Assembly: GCA_964418125.1 (NCBI GenBank)
Contig: CAYQKY010000004.1
Span: 62,001 to 126,000, forward strand
Source: JACJXW01 sp964418125
GTDB taxonomy: Bacteria > Bacteroidota > Bacteroidia > Chitinophagales > Saprospiraceae
Reading direction: 5' to 3'
DNA length: 64,000 nucleotides
Below, in pieces: positions 24,809 to 33,999 of the stretch. The notes under the pieces are model-generated. The model was not told the DNA's origin, made no database searches, and was given only the letters and a program-made list of their open reading frames with translations. Position 1 is the first letter of the stretch. Each line of letters begins with the position of its first letter. The translations under genes and the position numbers were made by a program.

Positions 24809-25801
24809 TTATTCGCCAGGCAGGATTACAACCGTGTCGCCTTCAACGCGCCAGGAAATGCCGAAGGTGATGGAAAGGCGTTCCAGGAAGGCAGCGAGAG
24901 GGGCCCCTTTTTCAATGGTATCGGACAGGGCCTGCTCCCCGATGTCGGTGCGGTTCTCGATATGCACGGCATAACGGCGTTCCAGGGTGCGAAATACTTC
25001 GTTTAATGGTGTGTCTTTGAAGACGAGCCTCCCCTCGAGCCAGGCCAGAGCGGCCGGGTTGCCCTCCGGCAACTCGCGGAAAACGCCGGTGCGGATATCG
25101 TATTCGCCGGCCTGCCCCTTTACGAGGATCAAACCTTCCGAATCTTCTGCCCGAAACCTCACGGCCCCGGAAACCACAGCTACATCCACTGTGCCGCTTT
25201 CCTCCCTGGCCGATACGTTGAATGCGGTGCCCGCCACCTCGACCCGCGCCTTGCCGGCCCGGACGATGAAGGGCTGGCCGGCATTCTCCACAACTGTAAA
25301 GTAGGCTTCACCCGAAAGGTCCAGCCGCCGCTCTGTTTTCCCGTATTCTGCGCTGATGAGCAGGCGGCTATCCGCATTGATGCGGACGGAACTGCCGTCG
25401 GGAAGGGCCAGTTCGCGTGTTTCTCCCGGGGGTATAACAACCTCTTCGGCAACGGGAGGGGCCGCCGCCGGCTGCAATGTGGCATACAACAGCCAACCGA
25501 TTCCAATGAGGGCCGCAACGGCAGCGGCAATGCGCCAGCCGCCCGAAAACCGCTTTATTGGCCGGCCGGCCCCGGGCCTTTCCCCCATTTGCATCCGGAC
25601 AGACTGCCAGGCAGCCGCAGCATCCAGCTCCCTCTCCAGCGGAATGTCATCCAGTTCCCGGTGGACCAAAGCCAACTGCTCGAAGTGGCGGCGGTGGCGC
25701 TCATCTTCCTTCAGCCAGCGCTGCAGCTCCGCCTCTTCCGGTTCGGTACAGCTCCCCTCCATACGCTTAAGGATCAATATGTTGATTCGTTCTTCCTGCA
25801 T
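24809..25801 (-). CDS. FecR-family anti-sigma factor
   Basis: The 330-residue protein has a cytoplasmic N-terminal helical part (about 1-80) that binds the sigma factor, a single membrane helix (about 95-118, WRIAAAVAALIGIGWLLYA), a FecR beta domain (about 130-240, VVIPPGETRELALPDGS) and a C-terminal DUF4974 domain (about 255-330, LVFKDTPLNEVFRTLERRY). The last is like an STN domain and contacts the receptor. The start at 25801 lies one nucleotide after the sigma-factor stop, so the two are translationally linked. It likely releases the sigma factor upon signalling from the STN receptor encoded downstream. Confidence 0.92.
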   Translation of the reverse strand: MQEERINILILKRMEGSCTEPEEAELQRWLKEDERHRRHFEQLALVHRELDDIPLERELDAAAAWQSVRMQMGERPGAGRPIKRFSGGWRIAAAVAALIGIGWLLYATLQPAAAPPVAEEVVIPPGETRELALPDGSSVRINADSRLLISAEYGKTERRLDLSGEAYFTVVENAGQPFIVRAGKARVEVAGTAFNVSAREESGTVDVAVVSGAVRFRAEDSEGLILVKGQAGEYDIRTGVFRELPEGNPAALAWLEGRLVFKDTPLNEVFRTLERRYAVHIENRTDIGEQALSDTIEKGAPLAAFLERLSITFGISWRVEGDTVVILPGE

Positions 25802-25802
25802 T

Positions 25803-26504
25803 TTATCTTCTATGAATAATACGGTTGATACCCAGGCCGGCCCACGAAAGGCCAGCTTGCCAGTATTCTTTACGCTCACCACCTGCTTCACCCCTATGGA
25901 AAAACGGATAAAAGTGTTGGAACAGGCTTTCACCCCAGCCATAGCCCAGCGGCAACAATAATGGCAGCCAGGCCGTTAAGTAGCCCTTCCACGGGGAATC
26001 GTCATCGTCAAACAGGCCTTGACGGATTCGTTTCATGGCGTTGCCAATATGGTTTTCGACGGTCTTCAGAGAAAGGCCCAGGTGCCGGGCAATATCCCTG
26101 TGGCTCATTTTTTCCCAGCGGCTCAGCAGAAACACCTCCTTGCATTTGTCGGGCAGGCGCTGAATCTCCTGGTAGATGGCCGCCCGCAACTCCGCCAAAT
26201 CGGCCTCAGATTCAATATCTTTTGTTTCGGCAGGCCCTGGATCATAGAAAGCATCCAATGAAACAGTGGGAAGACGCTTTTTCCGAAGCATGCTGATGCA
26301 CCGGTTGTGAGTGGCAGTAAAGAGGTAAGCTTTGAGGTTCCCCTGCGGATTCAGGCTTGCTCTGTTCTGCCAGGTATTGGCAAATACATCCTGCACTGCT
26401 TCTTCAGCTTCTTCCTGCTGCTTCAGCAGTTTATAAGCGTACATCACCAGGGCAGTGTAATGCTGCTGGAACAAGCGTTCGAACCCTGCTTCGTTTATCC
26501 CCAT
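25803..26504 (-). CDS. ECF RNA polymerase sigma factor (FecI-like) with C-terminal extension
   Basis: A 233-residue sigma-70-family factor. Region 2 (about 5-75) has LVMYAYKLLKQQEEAEEAVQD and region 4 (about 110-165) has LPDKCKEVFLLSRWEKMSHRDIA with an HTH ending LSLKTVENH. Typical ECF factors end near 190 residues; this one continues for about 65 more, including a hydrophobic stretch (YLTAWLPLLLPLGYGW), which might anchor it near the membrane or mark a lost stop codon. The ATG at 26504 (MGINEAGFERL) matches family starts. It is first in the cluster sigma-FecR-T9SS protein-OM lipoprotein-TonB receptor-DUF4249. Confidence 0.9.
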   Translation of the reverse strand: MGINEAGFERLFQQHYTALVMYAYKLLKQQEEAEEAVQDVFANTWQNRASLNPQGNLKAYLFTATHNRCISMLRKKRLPTVSLDAFYDPGPAETKDIESEADLAELRAAIYQEIQRLPDKCKEVFLLSRWEKMSHRDIARHLGLSLKTVENHIGNAMKRIRQGLFDDDDSPWKGYLTAWLPLLLPLGYGWGESLFQHFYPFFHRGEAGGERKEYWQAGLSWAGLGINRIIHRR

Positions 26505-26564
26505 ATCGAAGAGACGTATCCAAAAATATGAATGATACTCCGTTGGCAAGAGAATTTGCCCCTT

Positions 26565-26572
26565 CAAATTTA
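26565..26572 (-). promoter_or_regulatory. -7 box TAAATTTG of the sigma/FecR cluster
   Basis: On the minus strand TAAATTTG fits TAnnTTTG and lies 60 nt upstream of the sigma-factor ATG. The -33 position holds only a T-rich stretch. This would be the housekeeping-type promoter. Confidence 0.5.
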
Positions 26573-26684
26573 CTCAATTTGACAGAAGCATAAAAAGCGG
26601 CTTGAATTTGACCTTTATGGAACAAGCCTGAAGAAGCCCCCGGCCTTTCATCCGTTCGCACAGGCACCTGTCCGGGCAAAGCCA

Positions 26685-27125
26685 TTACGAGCTGGTTTTG
26701 TCCTGCGCCTGCTCTATCCAGGTGGTTTCCGTACTTTCCTTTTCCTTCACAAACTGCAGTTTCGCCTCTTCGGTGGTGATGCTCAGCGTTTCTCCCTTGA
26801 CGGAAAACGTCTGTGCTTTGGACAGGCTGCCGAAATACTGGCTCTCCAGGTTGGCATGCCGGGGGCACATCATCTTGGTGGCGCCCACCGGCCCTATCTT
26901 CAGGTTGCCTTTGTCGATCGCGTAATCGGCGAAGTACTGGTTGCAAACGCCCTTACCGGTGAGTTTGCCGTCCTTGAACGCAGCGCTGATGCCCAGGCCT
27001 TCCGGAATCTCTCCGTTCATATAAACAAGCTTCCAGGTGGGCCCTTCTATCGGCCCGCCGGCGGGAGGGGTGCAGGAGGCCAGGACGGAGAGCAGTACGA
27101 TGGCGGGAAAGAACAAATTCCTCAT
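26685..27125 (-). CDS. META/HslJ-domain lipoprotein
   Basis: The 146-residue protein has a lipobox signal (MRNLFFPAIVLLSVLASC) and one META/HslJ-like domain: GPTWKLVYMNGEIPEGLGISAAF, KGVCNQYFADYAI and the conserved ATKMMCP. Members are small beta-barrel-like lipoproteins induced by heat or envelope stress, but the function is unsettled. The start at 27125 gives a normal signal peptide. It lies between the sigma cluster and the giant adhesin, separated from the latter by a terminator. Confidence 0.82.
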   Translation of the reverse strand: MRNLFFPAIVLLSVLASCTPPAGGPIEGPTWKLVYMNGEIPEGLGISAAFKDGKLTGKGVCNQYFADYAIDKGNLKIGPVGATKMMCPRHANLESQYFGSLSKAQTFSVKGETLSITTEEAKLQFVKEKESTETTWIEQAQDKTSS

Positions 27126-27266
27126 GGATACAGGTTTTACCGGATTCATTTCAGGCTAAAATACGGAAATCATTCCATTAAACCGAGTAGGAAATGAGGA
27201 GGAGGCCAACCTTGCCTCTCTGTTCCTTTTACCGCGGCCCCCGTAAATGTAGCCCGTCCGGAATGA

Positions 27267-27304
27267 CAAAGCCCATCTGCTTCACCGCAGGTGGGCTTTG
27301 TTTA
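27267..27304 (-). terminator. Terminator hairpin after the giant T9SS gene
   Basis: CAAAGCCCA and TGGGCTTTG flank an inner CTGC/GCAG stem. It lies 18 nt past the stop of the minus-strand giant gene and so likely ends its transcript. The stem itself holds the U-rich part; the plus side continues with TTTA. Confidence 0.6.
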
Positions 27305-27321
27305 TGCGATCCGGCCTGCTG

Positions 27322-30300
27322 TCAACGCATCAACAGGACATCTCCTTTGAATACCTCCGTCACCCCGTCTATGAACTCGATCTCAGCGATGTAGACGTAA
27401 ACGCCGCCGTTCATGAGTTCGCCGCGGTGGGTGCCGTCCCATCCGTAAGTGGGGTCGTTGGGCGGGAAGCCGAACACCTCAAACATGGGTTCTCCCCAGC
27501 GGTTGAAGATGTAGAAGGATTTGATCTCTAGGGCTTCGTCTCCACCGAATATCATGAACTTGTCATTTTGTCCGTCCCCATTGGGGGAGAAGACGTTGGG
27601 AATGAAAACGTCCCGCTTCCGGTTGACGAAGACGGTGATGCGGTCGGTAGCCCGGCAGCCGTTCTCGTCAACGGCAGTAACGGAGAAGGCCATCGACTCC
27701 AGTGGCCGGACGAAGGGGTTCGGGCAGTTGTCGCAGTTGTAGATGCCGATGGGGGAGTTCCAGTTGTAGAGCTCTACGGGGTACGTCGTTTGAGCGAAGA
27801 GCTGTACGCTGTCTCCCAGCTTGATCTCCTTGTCTTCACCGAGCTCCACGATCAGTTGCTCCGGCTGGTTGACCCGTTCTTCCTCTTCCCACATACAGCC
27901 GTTGGCATCCTGCACCTGTATCATGTGGTCTCCGATGGGCAGGTTGGTGAACTGAGGAATGGTGGTCAGCGGGTTCTCGTTGATCCCGTACAGGTAGGGG
28001 CTCACTCCGCCGTTGACTTCATCTACGCGGATGACGCCAAGTTCATCGCCAAAGCAGGGCGGGTCGGTAACTGCCACGCGGGCTTCCAGCGGGGGCGGCT
28101 CCGCCAGGGCAGTACTGGCCGAATCGGGGCACAGATTCTGGTCGGTGACCGTCAGGCCATAGATGCCTGCCGGCAGGCCGTCGATGTCCTCGGTGCGGTC
28201 GCCGGTGTTCCAGAAGTAGCTGTAGGGCGGCGTCCCGCCAATAACGGAGGCATCGATCGCTCCATCCGATTCTTCGTTACAACTGATGTTGTAATTATTG
28301 TAGCCCGACAATTCCATGGAAATATCCAGGGGTTGCGGCTGGCTGATATTGATGGTAAAGCTGGCCTCCACGTTGAAGGGCGAACTGTCCACCACGTCGA
28401 TGCGGTAGGCGCCCGCAGGGAGGCTCTCCACGAGGGCGTCGATGTTGTTGCCGTTCAGCGTGCCGGAGCCATTCAGCCCCGGGTTGGAAGTGGATTGCCA
28501 GGTATACTGATAGGGCGGTGTACCTACCGTGAGCCGGAAAGTGAAATCGCCGTCCGACAGGCCGTTACAGCTCACATTGGTGATGAGGCGGTCGTAAACC
28601 AGCTCGCAGGGGTAAACGGACAGGTTGAGCGTCACTACGCTGTCGCAGCCCTCCTGAGAGGTGAGTACTTCCGTATAGGTGCCCGCCTCGGAGAAGAAGC
28701 GGTTGCCTACCTGAACCTGGCCATCGGGGCAAATATCTTCAAACAGTTCTACCTCGTACACCTCATTGACCGTCAGGTCGAGGTTGACGATGCTGTCGCA
28801 ACCGGTGACGGTGGAGGTGAGCACATCCTGGTAGGCGCCGGTAGTGGTGTAGGCGGAATTGCCCACCGTATAGGTTTCTCCCTCACAGATCTCCTCCACC
28901 AGGTTGGTCACCGGAATTGGATGGACCGTCAGGCCGAGGTTGACGATACTGTCGCAGCCGGTGACGACGGAAGCGAGCACATCCTGGTAAGTACCGGTAG
29001 TGGTGTAAGTGGAGTTGCCCACCATAAAGGTTTCGCCGTCACAGATCTCTTCCACCAGGTTGGTCACCGGGATGGGGTGCACGGTCAGGTCGAGGTTGAC
29101 GATGCTGTCGCAGCCGGTGACGGTGGAAGTGAGCACATCCTGATAAGTGCCGGTAGCTGTGTAACCCGACTGGCCTACCGGATAGGTTTCGCCGAAGCAG
29201 ATCTCCTCCACCAGGTTGGTTTCCGGGATGGGGTGCACGGTCAGGTCGAGGTTGACGATGCTGTCGCAGCCGGTGACGGTGGAAGTGAGCACATCCTGGT
29301 AGGTTCCGGAAGTGGTATAGTCAGAACTGCCCACTTCGTAGGTTTCGCCATCACAGATCTCTTCCACCAGGTTGGTTTCCGGAATGGGGTGTACGGTGAG
29401 GTCCAGCGTAACGATGCTGTCGCAGCCGGTTGCCAGGGAGGACAGCGTATCGATATGGATACCGGTGGTGGTGTAACTGGAATTGCCCACCGCGTAGGTT
29501 TCCCCGTCGCAGATCTCCCGCTCCAGGCTGGTGCGGATCTCGTCCCGGACGGTAAGGTTGAGGTTGACGATGCTGTCGCAACCCGTCACTACCGAAGACA
29601 GGACATCCTGATAGGCGCCCGTGGCGGTATAGGTGCTGTTACCCACCGTTACGCTGCCGCCGAAGCAGACTACCTCGGTGAGGTTGGTCACCGGAATGGG
29701 GTGGACGGTAAGGTTGAGGTTGACGATGCTGTCACAGCCGGTGACGACGGAAGTGAGCACATCCTGGTAAGCACCGGAGGTGGTATAACCGGACGAGCCT
29801 ACCGTATAGGTTTCCCCGTCGCAGATCTCCTCCACCAGGTTGGTCTCGGGGATGGGGTGGACGGTGAGGTCCAGCGTAACGATACTGTCACAACCGGTCG
29901 CCACCGAAGTCAGGGTATCGACAAAAATGCCGGAGGTGGTGTAACCGGAAGCGCCGACGGTGTAGGTTTCCCCATCGCAGATCTCCTCTGCCAGGCCGGT
30001 GCGGATCTCCTCGCGCACGGTCAGGTTCAGGGTAATGATGCTGTCGCAGCCGGTGACGGACACCAGGGTGTCCTGATAAGAACCGGTCGCGGCGTAAGTG
30101 GAATTACCGACGGTGAAATCGCCACCGTAACAGACGATCTCGTTCAGCTCCGTGGAGATCTCGTCGCGCACGGTCAGGTCGAGGTTGACGATGCTGTCGC
30201 AGCCGGTCACTACCGAGGGTATGATGTCCTGGTAAATACCGGAGGTCGAGTAAGAGGAGTTGCCGACCGGATAGGTTTCGCCGAAGCAGATGGTTTCCAC

Positions 30301-33300
30301 CAGGTTGGCCTCCTGTATGGGATGCACGGTCAGGCTGAGGTTGACCGTACTGTCACAGCCGTTGGAAGCGATGAGCACATCCTGGTAAGTACCGGAGGTG
30401 GTGTAACCGGAGGGGCCCACGGTATAGGTTTCGCCGTCGCAGATCTCTTCTACCAGGTTGGCCTGGTAGACTTCATTCACCGTCAGGTTGAGGATGACGA
30501 TACTGTCGCAGCCCGAAACCACTGAAGTAAGGGTGTCGGTAAAGGTTCCGGTTAGGGTATAATCCACGCCGCCTACACTGACCGATTCGCCGTCGCAAAT
30601 GGTTTCGTTGAGCGTAGTGCGCGGCAGGGGGATGACGGTCAGGTCGAGGTTGACGATGCTGTCGCAGCCGTCCGAAGAGATGAACATATTGGTATACTGG
30701 CCGGTCTGGGTATATACGTCCGTCCCTACGGTATAGCTTTCAAATTCGCAGATCTCTTCCACCAGGTTGATCTCGTAAAATTCCGTGACCGTAAGGTTCA
30801 GGGTGACGATGCTGTCGCACCCGGTCAGTGCGGAAGCCAGGGTGTCGACATAAGTGCCGTCCTGGTTGTAGGTGGAGCCCCCGACCGTATAGGACGAGCC
30901 GGTGCAGATGCTGATGTTCAGGGCCCTGGTTTTTTCCGGGTGGACGGTCAGTTCGAGGTTGACGATACTGTCACAGCCGTTGGCGGCTTCAAGTATGTCC
31001 TGGTAAGTGCCGGAAGTGGTATAACCGGAAGAACCCACCGTGTAGGTTTCATACTGGCAGATCTCCTCTACTAGGAAAGTCTCCGGCACCTCTTTTACCG
31101 TCAGGCCGAGGTAGACGATGCTGTCGCAGCCGTTGGCGGCCACCAGGGTGTCGGTATAGTTTCCGGAAATGGTGTAATCGGAAGAGCCGACGGTATAGAC
31201 TTCTCCGTCGCAGATCTCTTCGGCCAGGCTGGTCTCGGGTACGTTCAGGACGGTGAGGTCGAGCGTGACGATACTGTCGCAGCCATTAGCGGCCACCAGG
31301 GTGTCGGTATAATTGCCGGTGACGGTATAATCAGAAGCGCCGACCGTGTAGGTTTCGCCGTCGCAGATATTTTCTGTCAGGGATGTACGCGGCACATTAA
31401 GCACCGTAAGGTTTAGGTTGACGATACTGTCGCACCCGGTTTCCACGGAGGTGAGCAGGTCCTGGTAGCTGCCGGAGGCAGTGTAAGTGTTGTTGCCGAC
31501 GGCAACGCTCTCCCCGTCGCAGATGGTTTCGTCCAGGTTAGTGATGCGGGTGGGTACGACGGTCAGGTCCAGGTAGAAGACGCTGTCGCAACCGCTGGCG
31601 GTAATGAAGTCGTCATCGTAGAACCCGGTGGTGTTGTAGACGCTGCTGCCGACGGTATAGCTCTCCCCTTCGCAGATGGAAGTGGCCAGAGTATCCCGGA
31701 TGACGTCCTCGATGGTCAGGGTTAGGTTGACGATGCTGTCGCAACCGATGTAATTGGCCAGGGTGTCGGTGTAATTGCCCGCCTGAGAGTAGGTGGAATT
31801 GCCGACCATATAAGTCTGTCCGGTACAGATCTTGCGGGTAATGTTGTTGATGATGGGCCCGATGACTTCCAGGTTGAGGGTGACGGTGCTGTCGCAGCCG
31901 TTGACGGCGGTGAATACATCCGTGTAGGATCCCGTCTGAGTATAGGTAGAACTACCTACCTGGAAGCTCTGGCCGAGGCATATCGTTTCTTCAATGGTGG
32001 ATTCCGGGTTTTCCAGCACGCTGAGGTTGAGTATGACGGTGCTGTCGCAGCCGTCGGCGGCGGTAAGCACCACTTCGTAGGCGCCCTCCAGCCCGAAATA
32101 CATGCCGCCCACCTCGGTGGAGTCTCCGTCGCAGACGCTTTCATCCAGGGTGGCTACGATGGCGTCTTTCACCGTCAGGTTGAGGAAGACCGTGCTGTCG
32201 CATCCCTGGGCAGACTGGAGCAGGACCTCGTAGTTGCCGGTTTGGGCGAAGGTGGAGTCGCCTACGGTGTAAGTGGAAGCGAAGCAGATGCTGGTATCTA
32301 TGGTCGTTTCCACATCGGGGTAGACTGTCAGCGTCAGGTTGACCGTGCTGTCACAGCCGTTGGTAGCGGTGAACACCTCGGAATACATTCCGGCGGCAGT
32401 ATAGGTGGAGTCTCCGAGCATAAAGGATTCTCCCTCGCAGATGGCTTCCGATATATTGGTGACAATAGGGCCGAGGACGGTGAGGTTCAGGTTGACCGTA
32501 CTGTCGCAGCCGAGGCCCATGTACTGAGACTGGAGGATCTTGGTATAGGACCCTGAGGAGGAATACGTCTGGTTGCCGACCGTTACCGTTTCGCCGGGGC
32601 AGACGGTGGTGTCGATGGTCACCTCAGGGTCATAGACGTTGAGGGTGATGTTGAAGGAGCTCTGGCAGCCTCCGGGTTCGACGTAGGCTTCAGAATAGTT
32701 ACCGGGATTGGTGAATATATAATTGCCGATCTCCAGGAACTCTCCCTGGCAGATCGTGGTGTCGAGGACGAGCACATCCGGGTTGGTCAGCTCAATATAT
32801 CCTGCGATGACACTGTCACAACCATAATAAGAGGGGAGGGTGAGGCTGAAATCTCCGCTCTGGGTGATCTGCGTATTGCCGATAAAGTAAGGGCCCAGTT
32901 GTTCGCAGTGATAGATGAGGCCGAGTTGGGTAAAGGTCGGGGTATGAGCGATGAGGGTTAGGTTAACCGTACTGTCGCACCCGTCATAAGATGGAAAAAC
33001 GTGAGAATAATATCCGGTCTGGGTATAGGTGTTGCCGCCGAAGGTAAAGGATTCCACACCAAAACAGATGTTTTCAGTGATCTCGGTCGGCGGTATGGGA
33101 GGGATGACAGTCAGGTTGAGGGTAACCGGCTGTACGCATCCGTCGGAGCGGGTGTAGGAGAAGTTGTGAGTACCGGAGGTTGAGAACGAAAAGCCCCGGT
33201 AGGTGAAGGGCAGGTCCTGGGTACATACCCGCTCATTGAGAACTTCCGGGGGGAGGGGCCCGACGGTGATGGTGCGGCAGGCGGATTGGCCCGGGCCGAA

Positions 33301-33999
33301 GCAGGGGTTGGAGGGCTCGACGCACAGCTGGTAGGTGCCGGTAGCGAGGTTGCTCAGGGTGACCGACTGGTCGTAGCCAACGATGTTGCCGTTCAGGGTC
33401 CAGGTGTAGGCGGCGGCTCCGGTGACGCCATTGGCGGTATAGGTTGTTTCCCCTCCCGTACACAGGTTGGACGGGCCGGAGATCACCGGGGTGCCGACTA
33501 CATCGGGGGCCGTGGCCGAACCGCTGATCACGTCGATCCTGAATTCACAGACGTCCCCTCCGTTTCCGTCGATGACAAAAAAGTAGGTGTTGCCGGGCAC
33601 AAGGCCGCTGGCGTTGAGGGTCGTGGTATTGAAGCCGGGGTCACAGTTCGAAACCGACTGCCAGGTCAGGCAGTCTACCGTCCGGTATATCTCCGCCTGC
33701 AGGCCGCTTCCGGTCTGGCAGGAGAGGGTCGTGATGCTGAAAGAGATGCTGGGGCTGCCGGCGATAAACCCTATCCATTGTATACTGTGGAACTGGGGCG
33801 CACAGAAGGTGGACGGGGCTTCCCATTGCGGCTGGTTGGCGTTTCGGCCAACGTAGCCGTCAATGTCACAAAGGACACAGGCCTGGCCGCAGAAAGAGGC
33901 AAGTGGGGCCATGTTGCCCGGGCACGACCCGGGGGGTTGCTGGGCATTTGCGAGTTCGGTGACAAGCAGGGAAAGTAGAAGTAGTAAAATTTTCTTCAT
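27322..33999 (-). CDS. Giant T9SS type B surface protein with about 30 tandem two-cysteine repeats
   Basis: About 2,225 residues: signal peptide (MKKILLLLLSLLVTELANAQ), an N-terminal Cys-rich domain (about 20-260), then about 30 tandem repeats of roughly 51 residues (DNA 28613-33235). The unit reads IC-DGETYTVG-SSxYTTSG-YQD-L-GCDSIVNLDLTV. Each unit has two cysteines (IC and GCDS), which could form one disulfide per unit. Three SprB-like repeats follow (SCNGLSDG, SCNEESDGAIDA, PPCFGDELG), then a T9SS type B/gliding-type C-terminal domain (about 2140-2225: PNVFSPNGDGQNDKF ... FNRWGEPMFEV). It is surely secreted by the T9SS and displayed on the surface, probably as an adhesin or cell-cell contact protein. 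Units near the C-terminus are nearly identical, those near the N-terminus divergent. The ATG at 33999 starts the signal peptide. Confidence 0.93.
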   Translation of the reverse strand: MKKILLLLLSLLVTELANAQQPPGSCPGNMAPLASFCGQACVLCDIDGYVGRNANQPQWEAPSTFCAPQFHSIQWIGFIAGSPSISFSITTLSCQTGSGLQAEIYRTVDCLTWQSVSNCDPGFNTTTLNASGLVPGNTYFFVIDGNGGDVCEFRIDVISGSATAPDVVGTPVISGPSNLCTGGETTYTANGVTGAAAYTWTLNGNIVGYDQSVTLSNLATGTYQLCVEPSNPCFGPGQSACRTITVGPLPPEVLNERVCTQDLPFTYRGFSFSTSGTHNFSYTRSDGCVQPVTLNLTVIPPIPPTEITENICFGVESFTFGGNTYTQTGYYSHVFPSYDGCDSTVNLTLIAHTPTFTQLGLIYHCEQLGPYFIGNTQITQSGDFSLTLPSYYGCDSVIAGYIELTNPDVLVLDTTICQGEFLEIGNYIFTNPGNYSEAYVEPGGCQSSFNITLNVYDPEVTIDTTVCPGETVTVGNQTYSSSGSYTKILQSQYMGLGCDSTVNLNLTVLGPIVTNISEAICEGESFMLGDSTYTAAGMYSEVFTATNGCDSTVNLTLTVYPDVETTIDTSICFASTYTVGDSTFAQTGNYEVLLQSAQGCDSTVFLNLTVKDAIVATLDESVCDGDSTEVGGMYFGLEGAYEVVLTAADGCDSTVILNLSVLENPESTIEETICLGQSFQVGSSTYTQTGSYTDVFTAVNGCDSTVTLNLEVIGPIINNITRKICTGQTYMVGNSTYSQAGNYTDTLANYIGCDSIVNLTLTIEDVIRDTLATSICEGESYTVGSSVYNTTGFYDDDFITASGCDSVFYLDLTVVPTRITNLDETICDGESVAVGNNTYTASGSYQDLLTSVETGCDSIVNLNLTVLNVPRTSLTENICDGETYTVGASDYTVTGNYTDTLVAANGCDSIVTLDLTVLNVPETSLAEEICDGEVYTVGSSDYTISGNYTDTLVAANGCDSIVYLGLTVKEVPETFLVEEICQYETYTVGSSGYTTSGTYQDILEAANGCDSIVNLELTVHPEKTRALNISICTGSSYTVGGSTYNQDGTYVDTLASALTGCDSIVTLNLTVTEFYEINLVEEICEFESYTVGTDVYTQTGQYTNMFISSDGCDSIVNLDLTVIPLPRTTLNETICDGESVSVGGVDYTLTGTFTDTLTSVVSGCDSIVILNLTVNEVYQANLVEEICDGETYTVGPSGYTTSGTYQDVLIASNGCDSTVNLSLTVHPIQEANLVETICFGETYPVGNSSYSTSGIYQDIIPSVVTGCDSIVNLDLTVRDEISTELNEIVCYGGDFTVGNSTYAATGSYQDTLVSVTGCDSIITLNLTVREEIRTGLAEEICDGETYTVGASGYTTSGIFVDTLTSVATGCDSIVTLDLTVHPIPETNLVEEICDGETYTVGSSGYTTSGAYQDVLTSVVTGCDSIVNLNLTVHPIPVTNLTEVVCFGGSVTVGNSTYTATGAYQDVLSSVVTGCDSIVNLNLTVRDEIRTSLEREICDGETYAVGNSSYTTTGIHIDTLSSLATGCDSIVTLDLTVHPIPETNLVEEICDGETYEVGSSDYTTSGTYQDVLTSTVTGCDSIVNLDLTVHPIPETNLVEEICFGETYPVGQSGYTATGTYQDVLTSTVTGCDSIVNLDLTVHPIPVTNLVEEICDGETFMVGNSTYTTTGTYQDVLASVVTGCDSIVNLGLTVHPIPVTNLVEEICEGETYTVGNSAYTTTGAYQDVLTSTVTGCDSIVNLDLTVNEVYEVELFEDICPDGQVQVGNRFFSEAGTYTEVLTSQEGCDSVVTLNLSVYPCELVYDRLITNVSCNGLSDGDFTFRLTVGTPPYQYTWQSTSNPGLNGSGTLNGNNIDALVESLPAGAYRIDVVDSSPFNVEASFTINISQPQPLDISMELSGYNNYNISCNEESDGAIDASVIGGTPPYSYFWNTGDRTEDIDGLPAGIYGLTVTDQNLCPDSASTALAEPPPLEARVAVTDPPCFGDELGVIRVDEVNGGVSPYLYGINENPLTTIPQFTNLPIGDHMIQVQDANGCMWEEEERVNQPEQLIVELGEDKEIKLGDSVQLFAQTTYPVELYNWNSPIGIYNCDNCPNPFVRPLESMAFSVTAVDENGCRATDRITVFVNRKRDVFIPNVFSPNGDGQNDKFMIFGGDEALEIKSFYIFNRWGEPMFEVFGFPPNDPTYGWDGTHRGELMNGGVYVYIAEIEFIDGVTEVFKGDVLLMR
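28613..33235 (-). repeat. About 30 tandem coding repeats of roughly 154 bp
   Basis: Repeats were counted by the GCDS/IC motif pair: thirty units, 28 with a recognisable VG-xx-Y core. Adjacent units in 28760-30030 are almost identical at DNA level (for example repeated GGTTGACGATGCTGTCGCAG and CACATCCTGGTA blocks), while those at 32-33.2 kb share only the motif. The pattern suggests expansion or gene conversion at the C-terminal end. Confidence 0.88.

Noticed and set aside
27568..30525. A 985-codon open frame on the plus strand opposite the giant T9SS gene
   Set aside because: It is the antisense shadow of the repeat array: the repeated codons of the real gene lack stops on the other strand. 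Composition (Val/Gly/Asp/His repeats) has no domain and the minus-strand gene has a signal peptide and sorting domain.
28613..33235. Regular spacing of about 154 bp as a possible CRISPR array
   Set aside because: The repeats are coding, much longer than CRISPR repeats, not separated by unique spacers, and no cas genes are present.
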